Below, piece after piece: positions 32,421 through 40,164 of a stretch of DNA of 64,000 nt. Within the stretch, counting starts at the first letter, position 1. Every line of letters begins with the position of its first letter. The DNA is taken from positions 1-64,000 of the forward strand of contig MHCP01000014.1 in NCBI GenBank assembly GCA_001816655.1, in the 5' to 3' direction. The notes beneath the pieces are model-generated. The model was not told where the DNA came from and ran no database searches. It saw nothing but the letters and a program-made list of their open reading frames with translations. The DNA comes from Candidatus Woykebacteria bacterium RBG_13_40_15. Lineage in GTDB: Bacteria > Patescibacteria > Microgenomatia > Woykebacterales > RBG-16-39-9b. The translations under genes and the position numbers were made by a program.

Positions 32421-33428
32421 ATGGTAAAACTTTTGGGGATTTTGCTTTTTTCTTTTGCGGCTACTTTTGCCGCGGCAGTCCCTTTTATCAACCTTTTATA
32501 TAAGCTTAAGTTTCAACGCCAGCGTGAGGCGCAAAAAGATATTTTTGGGCATTTTACTTCAATCGTTAATCGTCTTCACGGTTGGAAAGTCGGTACTCCA
32601 AACGCTGGAGGAATTCTGATTATTTTGGTCACTATATTTTTCTCTGCCCTCTTTTACAAATTGACCAAGTATCACCTCAATTGGACAGCCTATATTTTGT
32701 ATATAACTTTGACTGGATTTGGGATCCTAGGTCTTTATGACGACATTAGAAAGTTTTACGGCTTCAAAATTGCTGGTGTTTGGGGATTGCGAATTCGTTA
32801 TAAATTTTTATTACAACTTCTTCTCTCATTACTGATTGGTTACCTTCTTTTTAGTAAAATGGGGTTGTCTTCAATCCACGTTCCTATTGCTAATTCAAAT
32901 ATAGAGCTAGGGCCTTTTTATATAATTTGGGCAGCCCTCATTGTTTTCGCAACAACAAATGCTGTAAATATTACAGACGGGTTGGATGGACTAGCCACTG
33001 GTAGCGTTATAATTTCGTTAGTTGCTTTTTGGTACCTGGCTAGTCTAACTAACTTTGGTGATATCGATTTATTTATCGCTGTAACTATCGGTTCTCTGTT
33101 AGCATTTCTTTACTTTAATATCTATCCGGCTAGAGTGTGGCTTGGTGATACAGGAGCGCTTCCTCTGGGAGCGATGCTGGCGGTAGTTGCTTTAATTTTG
33201 AATGCTTCGTTAGTTTTACCTTTCATTGGTTTAATTTTTGTCGTAGAAGCAGCAAGTTCCCTCGCGCAAATGCTCTCAAAAGGCCTTTTTCATCAGCGTG
33301 TTTTTATCGCTGCACCTCTTCATCACCATTTTGAAGCCAAAGGTTGGGATGAGACCAAAGTAACAATGAGGTTTTGGCTTGGAAGCGTAGCAGCAGCCTT
33401 TATTGGTGTGTTCATTGCCTTATTATAA
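32421..33428 (+). CDS. mraY: Phospho-MurNAc-pentapeptide transferase
   Basis: 335 residues with about ten membrane helices. Conserved catalytic stretches are GLYDDIRKFYG (DDxxK-like), NAVNITDGLDGLATG, and APLHHHFEAKGWDE. It transfers phospho-MurNAc-pentapeptide to undecaprenyl phosphate to make lipid I. The region after residue 100 keeps all invariant Asp and His residues, so it should be active. Confidence 0.95.
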   Translation: MVKLLGILLFSFAATFAAAVPFINLLYKLKFQRQREAQKDIFGHFTSIVNRLHGWKVGTPNAGGILIILVTIFFSALFYKLTKYHLNWTAYILYITLTGFGILGLYDDIRKFYGFKIAGVWGLRIRYKFLLQLLLSLLIGYLLFSKMGLSSIHVPIANSNIELGPFYIIWAALIVFATTNAVNITDGLDGLATGSVIISLVAFWYLASLTNFGDIDLFIAVTIGSLLAFLYFNIYPARVWLGDTGALPLGAMLAVVALILNASLVLPFIGLIFVVEAASSLAQMLSKGLFHQRVFIAAPLHHHFEAKGWDETKVTMRFWLGSVAAAFIGVFIALL

Positions 33429-33439
33429 CTTGTTCCGTT

Positions 33440-34807
33440 ATGTTGATTATGGATTTCAAAGGTAAAAAAATTGCAGTAATTGGTGCTGGTGTGGAAGGGC
33501 TTTCCTCACTAGAATTTTTTTCAAAAAAAGAAGCCTTACTATTTATATTGGACCAAAAAAACGAAAACGAAATTAAAAGAGACAAGTTGGATAGGATAAA
33601 AGGTCTTGGCGCTAAAATAATTACCGGCAAAAATTATTTATCAAGCTTATCAGATTTCGATATTATAGTTCGATCGCCAGGGGTTAGGAGGGATTTGCCA
33701 GAAATAGTCCGCGCAGAAAAAAGAGGTGCTGTTGTAACATCACAAACTAAATTATTTTTTGATTTGTGTCCTGCAAAGATTATTGGTGTTACTGGTACGA
33801 AAGGAAAGGGAACAACATCAAGTTTAATCTATGAGATTTTAAAGCAGGCTGGGAGAGAAGTTTTCTTGGGGGGTAATATTGGAAAGCCACCTCTCGATCT
33901 TATTGATGAACTGACTAAGGAGTCCATCGTTGTTTTGGAACTTTCGAGCTTCCAACTTATTGATTTAGATAAAAGTCCCTACATTGCTGTGATCCTAATG
34001 ATTACTAGCGAGCATCTTGATTGGCACAAAAGCCCTGACGAATACTTTAAAGCAAAGGAGACGATAGTAAAGTTCCAGAATGAAAATGATTCTGTAGTTA
34101 TGAATGCGGATTTCGAACAGTCAAAAAAAATTGGGGATACTTCCCTCGCAAAAAAATATTATTTCTCCACAAAATCAAAAATAGGGCAAGGTGCATTTGT
34201 TGATGAGGACCAGATTGTATCAACCATTGGTAGCCTGCAGGAAGTTGTTAAGATTTCAGATATCAAAATTCCCGGTGAGCACAATTTGCAAAATGTTGCG
34301 GCTGCGACCCTTGTAGCTGAAATTTTAAAAATTCCTGTTGATGCAATAAGATCAGCGGTTAGGTTATATAAAGGACTTCCGCATAGATTAGAGTTAATAG
34401 CAGAAAAAAACGGAGTTCCTTTTTACAATGATTCGGCTTCAACCAATCCGGAAACTACAATAGCTGCAATTTTGGCCTTTAAAAATCCAAAGATATTAAT
34501 ACTTGGAGGTTCAAGTAAGAACTCTAATTTTGATAATCTTGGAAAAGCGGCTTCCAATGAAAACGTAAAGGCAGTGATTCTGGTAGGACAAGAGGCAATA
34601 AGAATAAAACAGTCTTTGGAAAGAGCTAATTTTAAAGGACAGATCGTTGAGAATGTTGAAGAAATGCAGGGCGTTGTTGGTAAGGCTGTAAGTTTAGCCA
34701 ATATGGGCGACGTTGTAATTCTTTCACCAGCGTGCGCCTCTTTTGATCAATATAAAAATTACATCGAGCGAGGGGAGAAATTCAAACAAGCTGTAAGAGA
34801 GTTATAG
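33440..34807 (+). CDS. murD: UDP-MurNAc-L-Ala D-glutamate ligase
   Basis: 455 residues from the ATG at 33440; a second ATG at 33449 (MDFKGKK) is also possible. IAVIGAGVEGLSSLEFF is the N-terminal Rossmann loop, GVTGTKGKGTTSS the P-loop, LELSSFQLIDLD and TSEHLDWHKSPDEYFKAKE the middle motifs, and NDSASTNPETTIAAI starts the last domain. It adds D-Glu to UDP-MurNAc-L-Ala. Confidence 0.95.
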   Translation: MLIMDFKGKKIAVIGAGVEGLSSLEFFSKKEALLFILDQKNENEIKRDKLDRIKGLGAKIITGKNYLSSLSDFDIIVRSPGVRRDLPEIVRAEKRGAVVTSQTKLFFDLCPAKIIGVTGTKGKGTTSSLIYEILKQAGREVFLGGNIGKPPLDLIDELTKESIVVLELSSFQLIDLDKSPYIAVILMITSEHLDWHKSPDEYFKAKETIVKFQNENDSVVMNADFEQSKKIGDTSLAKKYYFSTKSKIGQGAFVDEDQIVSTIGSLQEVVKISDIKIPGEHNLQNVAAATLVAEILKIPVDAIRSAVRLYKGLPHRLELIAEKNGVPFYNDSASTNPETTIAAILAFKNPKILILGGSSKNSNFDNLGKAASNENVKAVILVGQEAIRIKQSLERANFKGQIVENVEEMQGVVGKAVSLANMGDVVILSPACASFDQYKNYIERGEKFKQAVREL

Positions 34808-34811
34808 TTTC

Positions 34812-35918
34812 ATGAAAAAAGCAATTAAACTTTCAGTTCACAAGCCAGATTTAATTCTTTTGGGAGTAGTTTTTGCTCTTTTGTTGTTTGGGCTTTTAAT
34901 GATTTTTAATGCTTCTCCTGTAACCAGCCTTCGTGATTTCGGTGACAACCTTTACTTAATTCGGTGGCAGATCCTCTGGTCTATATTGGGCTTGGTAGCC
35001 GCTTCTATTGTGTTTATTTTTCCTTACACCTTTTGGCAAAAAATATCGCCTCTGATATTCATTTCTTCCCTGGTTCTACTTTGCGCAGTTTTAATTCCTG
35101 CGTTCGGCTTAAAAGTTTACGGTGCTCAAAGATGGTTGAGTTTTGGTTGGATTGGTTTTCAGCCGGCGGAATTTGCCAAACTTGCATATATTATTTATGT
35201 TTCTTCCGTCCTCGCAAGGGATATAAAAATTAAACATTTTTTGATTGTTACTGCAATTTTCGCTGGGATCCTGCTTTATCAAAAAGACCTTGGGACAACT
35301 GTTGTTCTTGTAGCGTCGGGCCTAGCAATTTTATTTGCTTCTGGAGCAAGGCTTTTGTATTTTTTTCTTTTAGTCCCGGCCTTTGCCGCCATAGGGTCGG
35401 CTTTAGTTTTTTTCACAGATTATAGGAAAGCAAGATTTCTTTGCTTCTTAAATCCATTAGCTGATCAACAAGGAGTTTGTTATCATATTTATCAATCGCT
35501 TCTTGCTATTGGATCTGGCGGTGTTTTCGGTCTTGGTTTAGGACAATCTAGGCAAAAATATGGTTTTATTCCAGAGGTTGCAACCGACTCAATTTTTGAT
35601 GTAATTGGAAACGAACTGGGGTTTATCGGAGCTTTGGTGTTGATTAGCACCCTTTTATTATTGATTTACCGAGGTTTCAAAATAGCTAAAAATGCTCCTG
35701 ATAAGTTTAGTTACTTGTTAGTAACAGGAATTACAACTTGGGTGGGTATTCAAGCTCTTATAAATATAGCTGGTCTTTCGGCTCTTTTGCCTTTGGTTGG
35801 TGTACCTTTGCCCTTTATTTCCTACGGAGGAAGCTCTTTAATAGCAACTCTCCTTGCAGTAGCAATACTTCTAAATATTTCCCGTTACACAAAACATGAT
35901 TCAATTAATTTTAGGTAA
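34812..35918 (+). CDS. ftsW: Septal SEDS glycosyltransferase FtsW
   Basis: 368 residues, about ten membrane helices. SEDS signatures: VYGAQRWLSFGWIGFQPAEFAKL, KDLGTTVVLVASG with the catalytic Asp region, SLLAIGSGGVFGLGLGQSRQKYG-type loop with FIPEVATDSIFDVIGNELG, and VPLPFISYGGSSLIA. It polymerises lipid II at the septum with FtsI. Placement after murD is the standard order. A second SEDS protein (RodA-like) lies at 46077. Confidence 0.94.
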   Translation: MKKAIKLSVHKPDLILLGVVFALLLFGLLMIFNASPVTSLRDFGDNLYLIRWQILWSILGLVAASIVFIFPYTFWQKISPLIFISSLVLLCAVLIPAFGLKVYGAQRWLSFGWIGFQPAEFAKLAYIIYVSSVLARDIKIKHFLIVTAIFAGILLYQKDLGTTVVLVASGLAILFASGARLLYFFLLVPAFAAIGSALVFFTDYRKARFLCFLNPLADQQGVCYHIYQSLLAIGSGGVFGLGLGQSRQKYGFIPEVATDSIFDVIGNELGFIGALVLISTLLLLIYRGFKIAKNAPDKFSYLLVTGITTWVGIQALINIAGLSALLPLVGVPLPFISYGGSSLIATLLAVAILLNISRYTKHDSINFR

Positions 35919-35928
35919 GGCTTAGTAA

Positions 35929-35966
35929 TTGAACTTGTAAATGACTTTTATGTATAATCTACATTT
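35929..35966 (+). promoter_or_regulatory. Leaderless-type promoter of murG
   Basis: TTGAAC (35929-35934), 18-bp spacer, TATAAT (35953-35958), 8 nt to the ATG at 35967. Confidence 0.65.
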
Positions 35967-37076
35967 ATGAAAGTAGCAATTTGTGGGGGGCATCTCACCC
36001 CGGCATTAGCAGTAATAGGGGAGCTAAAAAAACGTGGCATTAAAGATTTAATCTTCATTGGTCGCGAAAAAGCGACAGAAGGGGATAGTGCTTCAAGCGC
36101 TGAATCAGTAGTTATACCAACTCTGGACATTAAATTCTATGCTATTTCAGCAGGAAGATTGCAGAGAAAATTTACTAGGTATACGATTCCAAGCTTATTA
36201 AAAGTGCCGATTGGGTTGGCTCAAACTCTTTTAATCCTAAGTCAAGAGAAACCAAATCTTGTGATTTCTTTTGGTAGTTACGTTGCTTTTCCCGTTGTAG
36301 TTGCCGCTTGGATTTTAGGGATTCCTTCAATTACCCATGAGCAGACTGTTAAAGGCGGGTTGGCAAACCATTTAATTGCCCGTTTCGCTAAAAAGATTGC
36401 CGTTTCGTGGCCTGATTCTTTAGAATTTTTTCCAAAAGAAAGAACAGTTCTTACTGGGAACCCAATTCGTGGAGAAATTTTGAGTATAAAGAAAAAAAGG
36501 GTAAGTCGCCCAGTCGTTTTTATAACCGGGGGGAACCAAGGCGCCCACACTCTAAATGAAATTGTCTTGGAAATAATTGAAGAATTGCTACAAAAATATG
36601 AAATTATTCACCAAACAGGCGGAGCAACAAAATTTAAGGATTTCGAAATGTTGAGCGCTAGGGTAACGCAGCTTTCCCAGCGGCTGCAAAATCGTTATAA
36701 ATTGTCAAAGTGGTTGAATAGCAACGATCTTATCGAGGTTTATTCCCGCGCTTCCTTGATTGTTGGGCGATCTGGGGCAAATACAGTTAGCGAGGCTGCT
36801 GCGGTTGGGATTCCAGCCTTATTTATCCCACTTCCTTGGGCAGGCGGTGGGGAACAGGATAGAAATGCAGAAATGTTGAAAGAGCTTGGCGCAGCCTTGA
36901 TTTTACCACAAGATCGTCTTACCCCACAAAGGCTATTTGCGGCAATTAATATGATCATCAGTAATTTCGACGAATTCAAAAAATCTGCAAAAAAAGCAAA
37001 GAAATTAATTTATCCACAAGCAGCGAAAAACTTCGTCGACGAAGCTTTGAAATTAACCGACCAAAATGCTGTTTAA
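35967..37076 (+). CDS. murG: Lipid II-forming GlcNAc transferase MurG
   Basis: 369 residues, GT-B fold. The N-terminal loop is shortened: VAICGGHLTPALAVI replaces the usual GGGTGGHxxPA, so the first three loop glycines are missing while His and Pro remain. ISFGSYVAFPVVVAAW, THEQTVKGGLANHLIARFAKK, LTGNPIR, FITGGNQGAHTLNE and VGRSGANTVSEAAAVGIPALFIPLPWA match the family. It transfers GlcNAc to lipid I at the inner membrane face. It overlaps the next gene by 11 bp. Confidence 0.93.
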   Translation: MKVAICGGHLTPALAVIGELKKRGIKDLIFIGREKATEGDSASSAESVVIPTLDIKFYAISAGRLQRKFTRYTIPSLLKVPIGLAQTLLILSQEKPNLVISFGSYVAFPVVVAAWILGIPSITHEQTVKGGLANHLIARFAKKIAVSWPDSLEFFPKERTVLTGNPIRGEILSIKKKRVSRPVVFITGGNQGAHTLNEIVLEIIEELLQKYEIIHQTGGATKFKDFEMLSARVTQLSQRLQNRYKLSKWLNSNDLIEVYSRASLIVGRSGANTVSEAAAVGIPALFIPLPWAGGGEQDRNAEMLKELGAALILPQDRLTPQRLFAAINMIISNFDEFKKSAKKAKKLIYPQAAKNFVDEALKLTDQNAV

Positions 37077-37533
37077 AAAACAAAGACCAAAAACCTTCGA
37101 GATTTCAAATGTAAATTCGAATAGGAAAAAAATAATTTTTTGGATTGAAATTGTGGCCGTTTTCACTTTAATTTCTGGGATTTGCTTTAGCTTTTTAAAT
37201 GTGAAAAACTTTGATTTCTCAAAATTTCTCGAGACTATAAAAAGTTCAAGTGGATTAAAAAAGGACGAAGCAGAATCTAGGGAACTTACCTTTTTGGATA
37301 AAGCGAGAAATTCAATAGATAAAAAACTTTTGTCTATTACAGAATTGAAAGAGACACCAGAAGTCCTGAGCATTAAGAGTAGGGAGGGAATTGACGTTTT
37401 CATTTCGAAAAATAAAGATTTAGAAACCCAGGTGAAGACTTTACAAACTGTTCTATCTAAAGCTAAAATAGAGAAAAGGGAAGTTTTGTTGGTGGATTTC
37501 AGATTTGATAAACTCACTGTTCGTTACAAATAG
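37066..37533 (+). CDS. FtsQ/DivIB-position membrane protein
   Basis: 155 residues. A basic start, one membrane helix (residues 25-45), then an extracellular part that ends in EVLLVDFRFDKLTVRYK, which resembles the final beta strand of FtsQ (VDLRFD-x-x-x-V). No clear POTRA domain precedes it; the protein is about 100 residues shorter than typical FtsQ. Position between murG and ftsA supports an FtsQ/DivIB role, probably a reduced form. Confidence 0.65.
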   Translation: MLFKKQRPKTFEISNVNSNRKKIIFWIEIVAVFTLISGICFSFLNVKNFDFSKFLETIKSSSGLKKDEAESRELTFLDKARNSIDKKLLSITELKETPEVLSIKSREGIDVFISKNKDLETQVKTLQTVLSKAKIEKREVLLVDFRFDKLTVRYK

Positions 37534-37567
37534 TTTATTCGAAGCTGATTAAATAAGAAGAGGAAAT

Positions 37568-38854
37568 GTGGCTAGAGAAAAAATTATTACGGCACTTGAT
37601 GTCGGCTCCTCAAAAATTACTACATTGATCGCGAATTCTACCGAAGACGCGCTGACTGTCATCGGAGTTTCAACTGTTGCATCAAAGGGGATAAGAAAAG
37701 GACAAGTTGTTGATATCGATGAAGCTGTTAGCGCAATTTCGGAAAGTCTAGAAGCGGCGGAGCGAATGGCTGGGGTTTCTACCTCCTCATGCTTTGCTAG
37801 TATTGGTGGTGTTCAAATCTCTTCTATAAATTCGAGAGGAGTGGTCGCCGTAGCTGGTGGCGAAAATGAAATCAGCGAAGAAGATGTAAAAAGGGTTGTT
37901 GAAGCCGCTCAGGCAATTTCAACACCCTCTTCCAGAGAAATAATTCACGTCATACCGCGCGATTATATTGTAGATTCCCAAGAAGGCATTAAAGATCCGG
38001 TTGGAATGACCGGTGTCCGTTTAGAAGTAGAGACTCATATAATTACTGGGGCTACTACTAGTATGAGGAATCTTGTTAAATGTATTCAGCAAGTGGGTTT
38101 GGATGTAGAAGGTTTGGTTTTTTCTGGTATTGCAAGTGCAGAATCTACTCTGACAGATACAGAAAAAGAGCTCGGTGTTGCTTTGATAGATATTGGCGGA
38201 GGCACGACCGATGTTGCTCTTTTTGTTGATGGGTCCATAGCCCACTCGGCTGTAATTCCAATTGGGGGTATAAATATTACTAACGATTTAGCTATTGGAC
38301 TTCGCAGTTCTCTTGAAACAGCCCAAAAAATAAAATTGGCATTGAGTGAGAAAAGCGAAAAAGAGAAGATAGAGAGGACTGATAAAGAAGAAAGCTCTTC
38401 CAAAAGAAAGGAGGACACAGTTGATACATCTAATTTGGGGATAACAGAGGACTTGGGAAGCAGCCTTTCGCGGAAAACTTTAACTGAAGGGATTATAAAA
38501 CCCAGATTGACAGAGATTTTCACTTTGATCGGAATGGAGATAAAACGAGCTGGATACGCTGGTCTTTTACCGGCCGGTTTAGTAATAACTGGTGGGGCGG
38601 CAGATACAATCCTTTTGAGGCAATTGGGGAAAGATACTTTGCGAATGCCTGTTAGGATTGCAGAACCGAAGGGAGTAAGTGGTTTAATTGACGAGATCTC
38701 AAACCCAGCATATGCGGCGTCCGTTGGGCTGCTTTTATATGCCCAAAAGAGTGGTTTAACAATTTCGGTTGGGGGTATAAGTTTGCCCCGCGGTAAGAAC
38801 ATCACCGACATCTTCAAAAAAGTATTTGGTTGGGCTAGGGGCCTTATCCACTAA
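37568..38854 (+). CDS. ftsA: Cell division actin-like protein FtsA
   Basis: 428 residues from GTG at 37568, with AGAGGAAAT upstream. Actin-fold motifs: TALDVGSSKITTLIA (phosphate 1), VALIDIGGGTTDVALF (phosphate 2) and GLVITGGAADTILL (adenosine). The 1C domain (HVIPRDYIVDSQEGIKDPVGM) is present. A Lys/Glu/Ser-rich insert of about 35 residues sits near 265-300. The last residues (ITDIFKKVFGWARGLI) form the amphipathic membrane helix. It tethers FtsZ through its C-terminal peptide, of interest given the doubled peptide in ftsZ. Confidence 0.95.
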   Translation: MAREKIITALDVGSSKITTLIANSTEDALTVIGVSTVASKGIRKGQVVDIDEAVSAISESLEAAERMAGVSTSSCFASIGGVQISSINSRGVVAVAGGENEISEEDVKRVVEAAQAISTPSSREIIHVIPRDYIVDSQEGIKDPVGMTGVRLEVETHIITGATTSMRNLVKCIQQVGLDVEGLVFSGIASAESTLTDTEKELGVALIDIGGGTTDVALFVDGSIAHSAVIPIGGINITNDLAIGLRSSLETAQKIKLALSEKSEKEKIERTDKEESSSKRKEDTVDTSNLGITEDLGSSLSRKTLTEGIIKPRLTEIFTLIGMEIKRAGYAGLLPAGLVITGGAADTILLRQLGKDTLRMPVRIAEPKGVSGLIDEISNPAYAASVGLLLYAQKSGLTISVGGISLPRGKNITDIFKKVFGWARGLIH

Positions 38855-38862
38855 AAAACAAT

Positions 38863-38891
38863 TGACAAAAATTTCCGTTTAATGTACGCTG
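38863..38891 (+). promoter_or_regulatory. Promoter of ftsZ
   Basis: TTGACA followed after 17 bp by TACGCT; the leader is about 25 nt with AAGGCAGG before the ATG at 38918, so ftsZ is not leaderless. Confidence 0.6.
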
Positions 38892-38917
38892 AAAAGACTC
38901 CAGTTTAAGGCAGGTTT

Positions 38918-40009
38918 ATGTTAATAAAGCCAGAAGTTAACAGATTCGCAAAGATTAAAGTTATTGGAATCGGGGGTGCTGGGTGCAATGCTCTCAATTC
39001 AATGATTTCCCTTCAACAAATTCAAGGCGTTGATTTTGTGGGTGTGAATACCGATGCTCAAGCCCTTCTTTCCTGTTTAGCTCCAACAAAAATCCAAATC
39101 GGAGAACAATTAACAAAAGGATTAGGTAGTGGGGGCTTTCCTGAAATTGGTCGAAAGGCTGCCGAAGAAAGTGCAGAAAAAATGCAGGAAGTAATTAAAG
39201 ATTCCGATATGGTCTTCCTGACCGCTGGTATGGGTGGTGGTACTGGAACAGGAGCTTGCCCAATAATAGCTGAGATCGCGAAGAAAACAGGGGTTTTGAC
39301 TGTCGCAGTAGTTACTAAACCATTTGCCTTTGAAGGAGCGCACAGGAGAATTGTAGCTGAAGAAGGTGTAGAAAGCTTGAAAGATAAACTTGATACCATG
39401 ATCGTTATTCCAAATCAAAGGCTTCTTGATGTAGTCGACAAGAAAATGAGTTTACTCGAAGCTTTTAAAGTTGCTGATTCAGTTTTGGGCCAGGGAGTGC
39501 AAGGAATTTCGGATATTATTGTGTTGCCAGGTCTTATAAATGTTGATTTTGCCGATGTTAGAACAATTATGACGAATGCCGGGAGTTCCTTGATGGGTAT
39601 TGGGCTAGGGTCCGGTGAGGGAAGAGCCGCAGCTGCGGCTAGAGCGGCAGTTGCTTCTCCGCTTCTCGAAGTTTCCATTGAGGGGGCTAAGGGAATTTTG
39701 TTTAGTATTACTGGTGGCCCGGACCTTTCAATGTATGAGGTTGATGAAGCAGCAAAAATCATTTCAGCTGCGGCAGAAAGTGATGCAAATATAATTTTTG
39801 GGGCGGCGATTGATGAAGCAATGGTGGATCAGGTAAAGATTACAGTAATTGCGACTGGTTTCTCGGAAGATAGAGTACGCGCAGTTGAAACCAAAGAAGC
39901 CCTAGAATCTCTTCCTGAAGTGGCTACTGCGGTTGAGGGCGACGGTTCCCCCGTTTCCGATGAAGACACTGACCAGTTCGACATACCAGCTTTCTTACGT
40001 CAACGTTAG
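38918..40009 (+). CDS. ftsZ: Cell division GTPase FtsZ
   Basis: 363 residues to the TAG. GIGGAGCNALNSM opens the GTPase domain, GGGTGTGACP is the tubulin signature (39232-39264), and VNVDFADVRTIMTNAG-type T7 region is present. After a short acidic linker the protein ends in DIPAFLRQR, the conserved peptide that binds FtsA or SepF. Directly past the TAG the same frame continues and encodes a second such peptide (see next entry). FtsZ polymerises into the division ring. Confidence 0.96.
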   Translation: MLIKPEVNRFAKIKVIGIGGAGCNALNSMISLQQIQGVDFVGVNTDAQALLSCLAPTKIQIGEQLTKGLGSGGFPEIGRKAAEESAEKMQEVIKDSDMVFLTAGMGGGTGTGACPIIAEIAKKTGVLTVAVVTKPFAFEGAHRRIVAEEGVESLKDKLDTMIVIPNQRLLDVVDKKMSLLEAFKVADSVLGQGVQGISDIIVLPGLINVDFADVRTIMTNAGSSLMGIGLGSGEGRAAAAARAAVASPLLEVSIEGAKGILFSITGGPDLSMYEVDEAAKIISAAAESDANIIFGAAIDEAMVDQVKITVIATGFSEDRVRAVETKEALESLPEVATAVEGDGSPVSDEDTDQFDIPAFLRQR

Positions 40010-40072
40010 AAAGACGGTATACTAGATGTTTCAGCATCGTCTATTCCAGCTTTTTTGAGGCGTACTAATTGA
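40010..40072 (+). other. In-frame extension of ftsZ past TAG with second C-terminal peptide
   Basis: Reading on from the TAG (40007-40009) gives 20 codons and then TGA (40070-40072). The peptide ends SSIPAFLRRTN. Its IPAFLR core equals that of the main FtsZ tail, but codons for I, F, L and R differ (ATA/ATT, TTC/TTT, TTA/TTG, CGT/AGG). Only synonymous changes in the core suggest that this stretch is, or recently was, translated, for example by UAG readthrough. It could also be a remnant of an older, longer ftsZ. Confidence 0.7.
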
Positions 40073-40090
40073 CTTACCTTTAAAACCATA

Positions 40091-40120
40091 TTGACAGAAA
40101 TATAGTCCGAAATATATAGT
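40091..40120 (+). promoter_or_regulatory. Promoter of pyrG
   Basis: TTGACA (40091-40096) and TATATA (40113-40118) with 16 bp between (or TATAGT with 18). The predicted start falls on the GGG of GGGCCCC at 40127. Confidence 0.7.
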
Positions 40121-40126
40121 TACGGT

Positions 40127-40163
40127 GGGCCCCAAAAAGACTTTCCCCTTCGGGGCTTTTTTT
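40127..40163 (+). promoter_or_regulatory. pyrG leader with terminator-like attenuator
   Basis: The 38-nt leader begins GGGCCCC, then CCCC-TTC-GGGG forms a hairpin (40145-40155) with C and seven T before G-ATG. GCCCC (40129-40133) could also pair with GGGGC (40152-40156). In Bacillus pyrG, low CTP causes extra G to be added at a GGGC start, and the poly-G pairs with the C-rich terminator strand. All parts of that mechanism are present here. Confidence 0.6.
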
Positions 40164-40164
40164 G

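Noticed and set aside
38086..38817. 243-codon minus-strand frame inside ftsA
   Set aside because: Shadow of ftsA codons; no start context and Ser/Pro/Lys-rich nonsense composition.
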